This document shows, piece after piece, positions 6,761-13,480 of a stretch of 19,243 bases of DNA. Positions within the stretch are counted from its first letter, which is position 1; the number at the start of each line of letters is the position of its first letter. Both the position numbers and the translations under genes were made by a program. The notes under the pieces were generated by a model. That model did no database searches, was not told the origin of the DNA, and saw only the letters and a program-made list of their open reading frames with translations. This DNA comes from DASTDY01 sp035478375. GTDB taxonomy: Bacteria > Patescibacteriota > Saccharimonadia > Saccharimonadales > EFPC-124. The DNA is taken from the NCBI GenBank assembly GCA_035478375.1, contig DATIJQ010000031.1, positions 1 to 19,243 on the forward strand, written 5' to 3'.

Positions 6761-6865
6761 ATGTTTTTTAGCGGTTTCGGCCACAGCTCCGAGGGCGAAC
6801 GCAATCCGGGCGGCACACGCACGATCGGTGGCGGCTCCAACGATAGCGACGGCAACGACAAGTAG
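6761..6865 (+). CDS. 34-residue Gly/Ser/Asn-rich small protein, unknown function
   Basis: AAGGAG four bases before the ATG at 6761 marks the start. The 34 residues begin MFFSGFGHSSEGERNPGG and end with SNDSDGNDK, giving a short hydrophobic tip followed by a polar, glycine-rich, probably disordered tail. It starts 14 bases after the upstream small gene and shares its GC-rich codon choice and Gly/Ser bias, so the two may be co-expressed partners. A longer frame in the same phase opens at 6518 and would make this a C-terminal domain of 115 residues. I prefer the short form because the promoter at 6604-6612 and the hairpin lie inside the longer frame. Function unknown. Confidence 0.5.
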   Translation: MFFSGFGHSSEGERNPGGTRTIGGGSNDSDGNDK

Positions 6866-6940
6866 GCAGTAGTCGCCCATACTGCCACAATTGGTTACCT
6901 TTGCAGTACCCGGCAAGCCGACTTCTGTCTGGCTTGCCGG
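6865..6940 (+). terminator. Tandem hairpins ending the small-protein operon
   Basis: GGCAGTA (6865-6871) pairs with TACTGCC (6880-6886), beginning in the last base of the second stop codon. Then CCGGCAAGCC (6910-6919) pairs perfectly with GGCTTGCCGG (6931-6940) around an 11-nt loop, followed by a modest T-rich tract (TCTAACCTTGTTT). The second is the likely intrinsic terminator. Confidence 0.65.
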
Positions 6941-6978
6941 TCTAACCTTGTTTATATTTATCTTTATGTTATTATATT

Positions 6979-6998
6979 ATTTGACGCTATTGTCAAAT
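6979..6998 (+). promoter_or_regulatory. Palindromic candidate operator upstream of the 292-aa orphan
   Basis: ATTTGAC (6979-6985), spacer GCTATT, GTCAAAT (6992-6998): perfect 7-bp arms. A closely related palindrome (TTGAC-N7-GTCAA) lies at 18700-18716 before the other GC-rich orphan, and both share TATTGTCAAAT. The AT-rich stretch 6948-6980 just upstream probably holds the promoter, but I cannot pick a convincing -35/-10 pair there. Confidence 0.5.
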
Positions 6999-7015
6999 GT
7001 CCGAATGGAGGAACA

Positions 7016-7894
7016 ATGTCCGGTTTTGCCGACATGTCGTTCGTGGGTGTGGACCCGTTGCAGGTGCTTCCGAACACTGTGGAGCTGGCCAACCTCGTCG
7101 GCGTCGAACTCTCCGAGACGCCGACGTCCGAACAGCTGGACGAGCTGGTCGAGGCGTTCGGCAAGAACCGCGCCTACGACCACAACGTGTCACCGCTGGC
7201 CCAAGCGCTGGGTATCGACAACGGTCTGCCGCCCAAGCACGTGCTGGACCTCATGGAGGCCGGCGCCAAGCTGTTGCTGACCGAATTCGCGCCCCGTAAC
7301 ATCTTCGGCGACAGGCTGCCCGACGACAGCGCGGTGCTCGCCTGGATCACGGCGGGTACAGCCAACTGGTCGGCCCGACGTGTGAACCTGCTGAAAAAGA
7401 CGGTGGCCGCCCACAACCTGGGCCTCATCGACATCGTCGCCACTGGCACCACTCGGCTGTGCAACCTGCCCACCGAGCAGCACATGAGTGGTCAGACCAC
7501 CGAGATCGACCACTTGTGCAACCTGCTGGATGCCGCTGGCGACCCGCTGAAGAGCAAGCACTCCGGTTACCCGTCCAACGACGAAACGTGGTCCATGGCC
7601 CAACAGGCCGAGCGCCTCGCCGGCTACCCGTACAGGCCGTTCAACAAGCTGAGTCAGTACGACCTGCTCGTGCCGGTCAACGCCGGCGCACTGAACGTGC
7701 CGCTGGAGTTGGTCACGGTGTTCTCGCGCAGGGTGCCGGGCTTCAACCCGGCGCGGCTGTACTTCACTCAGGACCCGTTCGAGCTGGCCACCACCAGCGA
7801 GCAACTCGAGGACCGCACCACCTACCAGAACCCCTGGACGCTGTTCAGCGCCTGGGGCAGGTTGGTGAAGGCGGTGCACGAGCTCAACCAGTGA
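7016..7894 (+). CDS. 292-aa GC-rich orphan protein, unknown function
   Basis: ATG at 7016 follows GGAGG by four bases. The product is a soluble protein with no signal peptide or membrane helix. The N-terminal third is acidic and helical (SEQLDELVEAF, KHVLDLMEAGAKLL). The middle holds DIVATGTTRLCNLPTEQHMSG and SNDETWSMAQQAERLAGYPY, and near the end VTVFSRRVPGF. The middle order (TGTTR, then an E-T-x-x-M-A stretch) faintly recalls DUF218/YdcF-like proteins, but I would not assign it. Codons are overwhelmingly G- or C-ending (CTG, GTC, GAC, AAG), in sharp contrast to the genes on both sides, suggesting transfer, perhaps from an actinobacterial host, or strong codon selection. It is a single-gene unit with its own upstream palindrome and downstream terminator. 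Confidence 0.85.
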   Translation: MSGFADMSFVGVDPLQVLPNTVELANLVGVELSETPTSEQLDELVEAFGKNRAYDHNVSPLAQALGIDNGLPPKHVLDLMEAGAKLLLTEFAPRNIFGDRLPDDSAVLAWITAGTANWSARRVNLLKKTVAAHNLGLIDIVATGTTRLCNLPTEQHMSGQTTEIDHLCNLLDAAGDPLKSKHSGYPSNDETWSMAQQAERLAGYPYRPFNKLSQYDLLVPVNAGALNVPLELVTVFSRRVPGFNPARLYFTQDPFELATTSEQLEDRTTYQNPWTLFSAWGRLVKAVHELNQ

Positions 7895-7927
7895 TCGCGC
7901 TCCAGGCGCGGCACTGACCTCCGTTCG

Positions 7928-7968
7928 GACAAGCCCCCTTCCGCTTCACGGCGGTCGGGGGTTTTGTC
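7928..7968 (+). terminator. Intrinsic terminator after the 292-aa orphan
   Basis: GACAAG-CCCCC (7928-7938) pairs with GGGGG-TTTTGTC (7957-7968) with one bulged T. Inside it CCGC (7941-7944) pairs with GCGG (7951-7954). The run of T is inside the right arm, so it is a strong but slightly unusual terminator. It marks the right edge of the GC-rich block. Confidence 0.75.
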
Positions 7969-8030
7969 ATAAACGTGTAAAATTTCGCACTTTATTCTGT
8001 AAACCTCTCGCCACCTTCGTCATTATAGGG

Positions 8031-8036
8031 TATTAT
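8031..8036 (+). promoter_or_regulatory. Candidate -10 for the GT2 gene at 8048
   Basis: TATTAT at 8031-8036 (or TATGAT at 8034-8039) lies 8-11 bases before the ATG, so the transcript would have only a few untranslated bases and no room for a Shine-Dalgarno site. No -35 is evident. Confidence 0.35.
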
Positions 8037-8047
8037 GATGGTGATTT

Positions 8048-8776
8048 ATGTACAGAGATTTACGAATTAGTGTGTGTTTACCATGCCGCAACGAAGCGAA
8101 GTCTCTTAAACATGTTTTGAGCCAAGTGCCAAAATTTGTCGATGAAGTGATTGTTATTAGTAATCGCTCTACCGACAACACCGTCGAAGCCGCTAGCAAA
8201 TTAGGCGTGGTTGCCTTAAAAGATGACCGCGCAATTGGCGGCATTGGCTATGGATTTGCGCACATAACGGGCATCCAAAATGCGACTGGTGATATTATTG
8301 TGGGCGCCGATGGCGACGCAACATACCCGCTCGAAGACTTACCAGCGGTTATTGACCATATGATAGACAAAAATCTCGACTTTGTATCGTGCAACCGTTA
8401 CCCGCTGCGCGACGGTACCGAGATTCCATTTAAACTCAAGTTTGGCGTGTGGCTGCTTAATACAGAGGTACGAGTGTTATACGGGCACAAAATCCAAGAC
8501 ATTTTGTCGGGCATGTGGGTATTTAAAAAAGCAGTTCGCGACGAGCTAAATGTAACGGCAGGCGACTGGAACCTCAGCCCTCAAATTAAAATCAACGCTG
8601 CCACAAACCCACGCATTGCTTTTGGCGAATACAACATTGTGCAGCACAAACGTTTGGGCGAATCACACCAAAATTATTTTAAAACTGGCCTTAACCACGC
8701 TACGTGGATCTTTAAAAACAGGTTCATGCCCGCACGCCACGTAGCGGCGCAAGCGGCCGAAGACGACGACGCTTAA
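8048..8776 (+). CDS. Family 2 glycosyltransferase (dolichol-phosphate-mannose-synthase-like)
   Basis: A 242-residue soluble GT-A fold enzyme that should move a sugar from a nucleotide donor onto a lipid or glycan. The start ISVCLPCRNEAKSL is the typical family 2 nucleotide-binding strand (V-P-x-x-N-E). DEVIVISNRSTDNT carries the first catalytic-site Asp, and ATGDIIVGADGDATYP near residue 87 contains the metal-binding DxD. RYPLRDGTEIP and DILSGMWVFKKAV follow, as in polyprenol-phosphate mannosyl or glucosyl transferases. No membrane segment is visible. The ATG at 8048 puts the first beta strand at residues 6-13, a normal distance. It converges on the small acidic gene, their stop codons sharing a TTAA. 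Exact donor unknown. Confidence 0.88.
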   Translation: MYRDLRISVCLPCRNEAKSLKHVLSQVPKFVDEVIVISNRSTDNTVEAASKLGVVALKDDRAIGGIGYGFAHITGIQNATGDIIVGADGDATYPLEDLPAVIDHMIDKNLDFVSCNRYPLRDGTEIPFKLKFGVWLLNTEVRVLYGHKIQDILSGMWVFKKAVRDELNVTAGDWNLSPQIKINAATNPRIAFGEYNIVQHKRLGESHQNYFKTGLNHATWIFKNRFMPARHVAAQAAEDDDA

Positions 8777-9024
8777 TCGGGGTTGTCTAAATCGCCTTGG
8801 TCTTTGTCTTCGATATCTTCGCGGGCGTCTTCTTGTTCGGCGGTGCCGCCATATTCTTCTTCGGTAAAGGCGAGTTTGTCGAGCTCAGATTTTAGAGCCT
8901 TATTTGGTAAGCGAGTATAGTCCGAAGGCTGGTCAGTCAGTTCGTGCGTCACTATATCGACGCCCGATGTGTCGAGGTCGTCCTGATAATTTTGTAATTG
9001 CTCTCGTTCATCTTTTATTGTCAT
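8773..9024 (-). CDS. 83-residue acidic small protein, unknown function
   Basis: The protein begins MTIKDEREQLQNYQDDLD and is strongly acidic at its end (EEEYGGTAEQEDARED onward), with no hydrophobic segment; it is probably helical or disordered and soluble. I start it at 9024, not at the in-frame ATG at 9045. AAGGAGG lies four bases before 9024, and the upstream ATG is part of a perfect TGCTATAAT promoter, so it would be upstream of the transcript's 5' end. The gene ends by overlapping the stop of the convergent glycosyltransferase. It is divergent from the PfpI operon. I do not recognise a family. Confidence 0.7.
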   Translation of the reverse strand: MTIKDEREQLQNYQDDLDTSGVDIVTHELTDQPSDYTRLPNKALKSELDKLAFTEEEYGGTAEQEDAREDIEDKDQGDLDNPD

Positions 9025-9043
9025 AATGCCTCCTTCGTTACTC

Positions 9044-9052
9044 ATTATAGCA
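9044..9052 (-). promoter_or_regulatory. Consensus extended -10 promoter of the small acidic gene
   Basis: On the minus strand TGCTATAAT (TATAAT at 9049-9044) is a full match to the extended -10. Transcription should start near 9037, giving a leader of about 13 bases that contains AAGGAGG (9035-9029) and ends at the ATG at 9024. Confidence 0.75.
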
Positions 9053-9108
9053 ACTCAGTGCGCATGAGCAGTTAACTTTTTTACTGCACAAATGCTGACT
9101 AAAGCGTG

Positions 9109-9124
9109 TACTATAGTAAGGAGG
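9109..9124 (+). promoter_or_regulatory. -10 box and Shine-Dalgarno of the PfpI operon
   Basis: TACTAT (9109-9114) is followed by AAGGAGG (9118-9124) and, five bases later, the ATG at 9130. With normal spacing transcription would begin near 9121, inside the ribosome site. Either the start is slightly earlier or another promoter is used. The ribosome site decides 9130 over the earlier GTG at 9106. Confidence 0.5.
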
Positions 9125-9129
9125 GTTTT

Positions 9130-9651
9130 ATGAGTAAAATTGCAATCATCGCTACCGATTATTTTGAAGAAGCCGAACTGACTAGTCCGCGCCAGGCGCT
9201 GCTCGATGCTGGCTTTGACGTTGACGTTATTGCACCGCACGCTGGTGCTATTAAAGGGCTCAATCATGTGACGCCTGGCCAAAGCGTAGCAGTTAATAAA
9301 ACATTGGATGACGCTAAGCCTAACGACTACGATGCAGTAGTTATCCCCGGTGGCGTCGTCAATGCTGACCATTTGCGCGTCGAGCAAAAAGCGCAAGCTT
9401 TTGTGCGCGCAATGTTTGACGCTAACAAACCGACCGCTGTTATTTGTCATGGCCCGTGGTTGTTGGTATCGGCCGGGTTAGTTAAAGGCCGTACGCTGAC
9501 CAGCTACTACACGCTCCGCGACGATATCACCAACGCCGGCGGTAACTGGGTCGACCAAGAGGTCGTGCAAGATGACGCGCTTATTACCAGCCGCAAACCC
9601 GACGATCTACCAGCATTTAACAAAACGCTACTTACTGCTCTACAAACGTGA
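9130..9651 (+). CDS. DJ-1/PfpI family protein (class I glutamine amidotransferase-like)
   Basis: A 173-residue cytoplasmic protein of the PfpI branch of the DJ-1 superfamily, members of which act as glyoxalase/deglycase-type stress enzymes or were described as intracellular proteases. The opening strand KIAIIATDYFEEAEL carries the conserved Glu of the family. The nucleophile elbow AVICHGPWLLVSAG has Cys106 followed by His107. Further family blocks are YDAVVIPGGVVNADHLR, GRTLTSYYTLRDDITNAGGNWVD and LITSRKPDDLPAF. Length and motifs are complete, so it should be active. It is the first gene of an operon with an ABC exporter: its TGA overlaps the GTG of the ATPase. The pairing may point to a stress-response unit, which is inference. 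Confidence 0.92.
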   Translation: MSKIAIIATDYFEEAELTSPRQALLDAGFDVDVIAPHAGAIKGLNHVTPGQSVAVNKTLDDAKPNDYDAVVIPGGVVNADHLRVEQKAQAFVRAMFDANKPTAVICHGPWLLVSAGLVKGRTLTSYYTLRDDITNAGGNWVDQEVVQDDALITSRKPDDLPAFNKTLLTALQT

Positions 9652-10331
9652 ACACATCTGTTATTAAAGTTACCGATCTTAGTAAGACCTACAAACTCGG
9701 ACGCGAAAAGGTGCATGCCGTACAAAGCGCCAGCTTTGTGCTAGGTGCTGGCGAACTAGTGGCGATCGTTGGCCCAAGCGGTTCAGGCAAAACAACATTA
9801 AGCCAAATGCTTGGCGGTTTATTAAAACCCGACGACGGGCAAATTGTGGTTGACGGCAAAGTGGTGGACCACATGCGCGACAAAGCTCTTTCGCGCTATC
9901 GTAATAAACACGTTGGGTTTATTTTCCAGAATTTTAGTTTGGTGCCGGGTTATTCTGCGCTCGAAAATGTATGCATTCCGCTTATTGTTGCGGGCGTTGC
10001 GCCGGCCGAACGCAAGCGCCGGGCAATGCGCTATTTACAGCTGCTGGGACTCGAAAAACAGTTTAAACAAAAGGTCGAACAGCTTTCGGGCGGCCAGCGG
10101 CAACGTGTAGCAATTGCTCGCGCGCTAGTGACCGAACCCAAACTTATTATTGCCGACGAACCAACTGGTCAGCTTGATTCTGCGCGCGGTAAAGAGATTA
10201 TGCAAATTTTGTTGCGCCTTGCCCATAGTCAACAATTAACGGTGGTTATGGTGACGCACGATACAGCGCTAGCTGCCCAAGCTGATCGGCAACTGCATAT
10301 GCGCGACGGTGTGCTTAAGGAGAGCAAGTGA
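9648..10331 (+). CDS. ABC transporter ATP-binding protein (LolD/MacB-type)
   Basis: A 227-residue ATPase that powers the permease encoded next to it. Walker A GPSGSGKTT is at 42-50, the Q-loop in FIFQNFSLVPGYSALENV, signature LSGGQRQRVAIARAL, Walker B LIIADEPTGQLD and switch His in VTHD. The sequence NFSLVPGYSALENV and DEPTGQLDSARGKEI are characteristic of the MacB/LolD/FtsE subfamily. It starts with GTG at 9648, within a GTGA overlap with the PfpI stop, and its own stop overlaps the permease start. Translation is thus probably coupled along all three genes. Confidence 0.93.
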   Translation: MNTSVIKVTDLSKTYKLGREKVHAVQSASFVLGAGELVAIVGPSGSGKTTLSQMLGGLLKPDDGQIVVDGKVVDHMRDKALSRYRNKHVGFIFQNFSLVPGYSALENVCIPLIVAGVAPAERKRRAMRYLQLLGLEKQFKQKVEQLSGGQRQRVAIARALVTEPKLIIADEPTGQLDSARGKEIMQILLRLAHSQQLTVVMVTHDTALAAQADRQLHMRDGVLKESK

Positions 10332-11671
10332 TGCGCAGCTTCGATTACGTTAGACTTGCTGCCCGCGACGTGCGTCGCCAGCCATTGCGTTCACTGCTAA
10401 CCGTAACAGCGCTTGCAATTAGCACGGCAATTGTCGTGACACTGGGTAGTTTGACCATAGGCGCGCGGCAAGCGGTGGTAAGTGCGTTGAGCCCAGATAA
10501 TTCGCTCAGCACTGTCACGGTAACCTCAACAAAATCTGGCGCCGGCGGACTATTTGGTAATGTGCAGGTCGCCAACGACCAAACGTCAAAGTTAGACGAT
10601 GCGACGGTATCGCAATTAGCTAAAATTCCACATGTGCAGTCGGTCAGCCCGCGCGCTTTTGTGTGGGAATTTAATACATTTGGGCTTACTAACACCTCAA
10701 CGCAATACGTTGCCCAGACGCAAGGCATTGGCGCCGAAACTGCCAGCACGCTGCCGCTCAGCGCTGGCCGCGAATTTGTCGCAAATTCTGCCGAGCACGA
10801 AGTTATTTTGGGCGCGGCTTATGCACGCCAACTTGGTGGCGACAGCCAAAATTTACTTGGCAAAACGATCAGCATTACCACTCAAAAAGGCTACCGTGGC
10901 GACGGTGCAGCAATTTTGCCTGTTACAGCAACGCAGGCGCAAATTGACGCTTACAATAAATCGGCCACCCAGCTGCAAGCAACAGTCGTGGGTATTACCA
11001 CCGACGGCAGTAATCAAAACAGCTTGTTTATTCCACTGGGTTGGGCGCATCAAGTCCGCACTGAGCAGTATTGGATGGACGAAAAGACGCTCAAAAAGAC
11101 TGATCAACTGGCCGACAATGGGTACACTAGCATTGTGCTGCGCGCCGATTCAGCCACTAATGTGCCAGTGGTTGCGGCGGCTGTCGATAGTCTTGGGTAT
11201 GGCGAAGTCTCGGCCTTGGGCGTGTTGCAAAAACTCACTGCGGCCACGGCGATCGTGTGGGTTGTGCTTGGCGCGATTGCTGTTGTCGCCCTCATTGCCG
11301 CCAGCCTCGGTATCGTTAACACCATGCTTATGGCGGTTAGCGAACAACGCACTGTCATTGCTATTTGGCGAGCTTGCGGTGCGCCCAAAAAACAGATTTC
11401 ACGCCAGTTTGTATTGCACGCAGCAATTCTTGGATTACTTGGCGGCGTTATTGGCGCGGCAACTGGTTTTGGTATAACGCAAGTAGTAAATCAGCACATT
11501 GCAGCGCTGTTGGCGGCCCAGCAAATCGCCACAGTTGACTTGCCGGCAGCGCCGTGGTGGTTGTTGGGCAGCGCCGCGGCAATTACTGTACTCTTTGGCG
11601 TGCTAGCCGGCGCATATCCGGCCTGGCGGGCGGCGCGACAGGATCCAGCCATTGCGTTGGCTGGGCAGTAG
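10331..11671 (+). CDS. ABC transporter permease, FtsX/MacB family
   Basis: A membrane protein of about 446 residues with the MacB layout. One membrane helix lies near the N-terminus (LLTVTALAISTAIVVTLGSL), then a large extracytoplasmic periplasmic-core-like domain (about residues 45-285), then three helices. The last helix is followed by YPAWRAARQDPAIALAGQ, matching the FtsX-family P-A-x-x-A-A-x-x-x-P-x-x-A-L ending. The ATG at 10331 and GTG at 10328 are both possible; AAGGAG lies eight or five bases away. Such pairs export peptides, lipids or drugs, or transmit mechanical signals. The substrate is unknown. The last 89 bases are also the antisense of the convergent glycosyltransferase C-terminus. 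Confidence 0.93.
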   Translation: MRSFDYVRLAARDVRRQPLRSLLTVTALAISTAIVVTLGSLTIGARQAVVSALSPDNSLSTVTVTSTKSGAGGLFGNVQVANDQTSKLDDATVSQLAKIPHVQSVSPRAFVWEFNTFGLTNTSTQYVAQTQGIGAETASTLPLSAGREFVANSAEHEVILGAAYARQLGGDSQNLLGKTISITTQKGYRGDGAAILPVTATQAQIDAYNKSATQLQATVVGITTDGSNQNSLFIPLGWAHQVRTEQYWMDEKTLKKTDQLADNGYTSIVLRADSATNVPVVAAAVDSLGYGEVSALGVLQKLTAATAIVWVVLGAIAVVALIAASLGIVNTMLMAVSEQRTVIAIWRACGAPKKQISRQFVLHAAILGLLGGVIGAATGFGITQVVNQHIAALLAAQQIATVDLPAAPWWLLGSAAAITVLFGVLAGAYPAWRAARQDPAIALAGQ

Positions 11672-13187
11672 GTTGCTGCGGCGCGACATCTTCTTTATTG
11701 GCCATCATAGAAAGATACACACTCGTCACGGCAGGCAACACAATAAGCAACGTCGGCAGTGGGCTATGCACAATAAGTAGCGGAATCGCCAACATAATAA
11801 CCGCAAACACAAGCTCGCCACGGTTGGCTTTAAGCGCTTCACCCAGTGACGTGCGTTTGTTGTCTTTTGGCGTCACCAAAAATACCGATTTGCCAAAAAT
11901 AGATTTGGTCGACGATTTTAAGCTGACAAAAAACATCGAACCATACAGCAAAAACGTGTGCAACAAATACCAAGCCAGTTTAAATGGATTAACAGTGCGG
12001 CGGTAAAAAATAATGTCGTTTAACATTGGTGCCAGCAAAAATAGCAGGGTCGGCACAATCAGCCAGACCGGATAGGCTGTGGTGTAACCCATAAGTGGCA
12101 AGGCGACAACATTAATAACAATATACAGTGCAAAAAATGCGGTCAGCGGTAGATTGTAGGTAAATAAAACGATGTCCATTTTTTCGAACCACGTCATGTT
12201 GGACTGTAGAATTCGTTTGGTGTAGCGCTTAATAAATTCCATGTTGCCTTGCGTCCATTTGCTGTGGCGTTTTTTGAAAGCCAGGTAGTTTACCGGGTAT
12301 TCTTCTTCGCACAAGATATCAGGTGCAAAGGCAACGTAATAGCCTTGGTTGCGAGCTTCAATGCTAAAGCATAGGTCTTCTGCGACAAAGTGTGGGAACC
12401 CGCCGGCTGCAGTATAACATTCACGGCTAACCATAGCGCCGTGGCCTAGTAATGACAAAAATCCGTGGTGATGTTTAACCATTTGATACGTTGGCCAGTG
12501 AGAATCGACGCCAATGCTAAACAGGCGCATAAAGGTATTGCGGTTGCGGGTGGCAATGTGGTTGGCTTGTACAATGCCAGTGGTAGGGTCGTTGGCAAAG
12601 TAATCTAGGCAGCGGCTAATAAAATTGTCGGGTACGATTTCGTCGCTGTCTAAAATGACAAAGTAATCGTATTCGGCCGTGCGCAAAAAGTTATTTAAGT
12701 TGCCGGCTTTAAAGCCAATGTTGTTGTCGCGACGGATGACGCTCAGGTCGTGCGCCTGGGCAAACCTGTCAATTTCGGCTTTGGCATCGGGTTTGCTGGA
12801 GTCGTCTAAAATGACGATTTGCATATTGGGGTAATCTTGGTCCATGCATTTGAGCAGACTCTCGGAAGCAAAGTCATTGCAGGCGCAATACACCATAACA
12901 ACTCGCGCGCGGGCCACGCGACCGAACATCTTTTGCCATTTATGTGCCGCGGGAACGGTGTGCAGGTTTTTGCGCCGTAAGTGGTAATACAATGTGTAGG
13001 CCAAATCTTTGGTGCCGTTCAGCCAAAAGTAGCCAATAAACAGCGTGCTGGCCGTGACGAGCGCAGCGACGCCCCAGCCGTATTTTTCTGATTTAGTGAT
13101 TTCGGTGAGTAGCGGAGTGAGTGTGGCGGCCAAGAGTGCGATCCATAAAAAAACGATCAACACGTACAAACGGGGTGATTTTTTCAT
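11583..13187 (-). CDS. Processive-type membrane glycosyltransferase family 2 (cellulose/hyaluronan synthase-like)
   Basis: A 534-residue enzyme with two N-terminal membrane helices (about 8-25 and 38-57), a cytoplasmic GT-A domain and several C-terminal helices, the layout of BcsA/HasA-like synthases that build and extrude a polysaccharide. Visible motifs are VILDDSSKPD near 126-134, the DxD in ILDSDE near 178-183, a late ED in FVAEDLCFS, and KRHSKWTQGNMEF, the position of the family's Q/RxxRW acceptor-site motif in altered form (KWTQG). The start at 13187 has AAGG repeats before it and a possible -10 (TACATA, 13215-13210). The final 30 residues, rich in Pro/Gln/Ala/Arg, are encoded opposite the end of the ABC permease gene and are probably dispensable. 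Product unknown. Confidence 0.88.
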   Translation of the reverse strand: MKKSPRLYVLIVFLWIALLAATLTPLLTEITKSEKYGWGVAALVTASTLFIGYFWLNGTKDLAYTLYYHLRRKNLHTVPAAHKWQKMFGRVARARVVMVYCACNDFASESLLKCMDQDYPNMQIVILDDSSKPDAKAEIDRFAQAHDLSVIRRDNNIGFKAGNLNNFLRTAEYDYFVILDSDEIVPDNFISRCLDYFANDPTTGIVQANHIATRNRNTFMRLFSIGVDSHWPTYQMVKHHHGFLSLLGHGAMVSRECYTAAGGFPHFVAEDLCFSIEARNQGYYVAFAPDILCEEEYPVNYLAFKKRHSKWTQGNMEFIKRYTKRILQSNMTWFEKMDIVLFTYNLPLTAFFALYIVINVVALPLMGYTTAYPVWLIVPTLLFLLAPMLNDIIFYRRTVNPFKLAWYLLHTFLLYGSMFFVSLKSSTKSIFGKSVFLVTPKDNKRTSLGEALKANRGELVFAVIMLAIPLLIVHSPLPTLLIVLPAVTSVYLSMMANKEDVAPQQPTAQPTQWLDPVAPPARPDMRRLARQRVQ

Positions 13188-13417
13188 CCTTATCCTTATG
13201 CGTTACAAATATGTACGGCGATTGCCGCACAAGCTCCCATTCTTTCGTGGCTTGGTCCAAGTCAGAATGAGATATTCGGCTGTGCGTCTTACAACGGTAA
13301 AGATTTACAGTAGAAAATACAGCGCCTAAAAAGTCAAATATGATTTTTTGCGCTTGCGTCTATATAAAATAATGTAATTACCCTAATTTTTTTATTTGCG
13401 CCGCGAGATTTTTAACG

Positions 13418-13454
13418 TGGTATAATTGACGTACAAATATGTTTATGGTAATAT
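13418..13454 (+). promoter_or_regulatory. Overlapping tandem promoters of the Thr-rich protein operon
   Basis: The upstream element is TGGTATAAT (13418-13426), a perfect extended -10. Overlapping its last base begins TTGACG (13426-13431), 17 bases, TAATAT (13449-13454), a near-consensus promoter. The two starts would be near 13433 and 13461, giving leaders of about 105 and 77 bases. Confidence 0.75.
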
Positions 13455-13480
13455 AGTCTAACTTATTTGGTCCGTAATTT

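Noticed and set aside
6518..6865. 115-codon plus-strand frame beginning in the right arm of the tRNA hairpin
   Set aside because: It spans a promoter and hairpin, has no well-placed ribosome site at its ATG, and its first two thirds is an Arg/Trp-rich translation of sequence better explained by the small-protein leader and the 29-codon frame.
7190..7879. Long minus-strand frame opposite the 292-aa orphan
   Set aside because: A GC-rich coding sequence lacks stops on the opposite strand by composition; the plus frame has the ribosome site, palindrome and terminator.
6406..7968. Integrative element inserted at tRNA-Asn
   Set aside because: The GC-rich block begins after the tRNA, but no integrase and no direct repeat of the tRNA 3' end was found by eye, so a mobile element is not called.
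13199..13329. 43-codon basic frame MRYKYVRR... in the intergenic region
   Set aside because: No ribosome site, unusual composition, and it sits over the likely promoter of the divergent glycosyltransferase.
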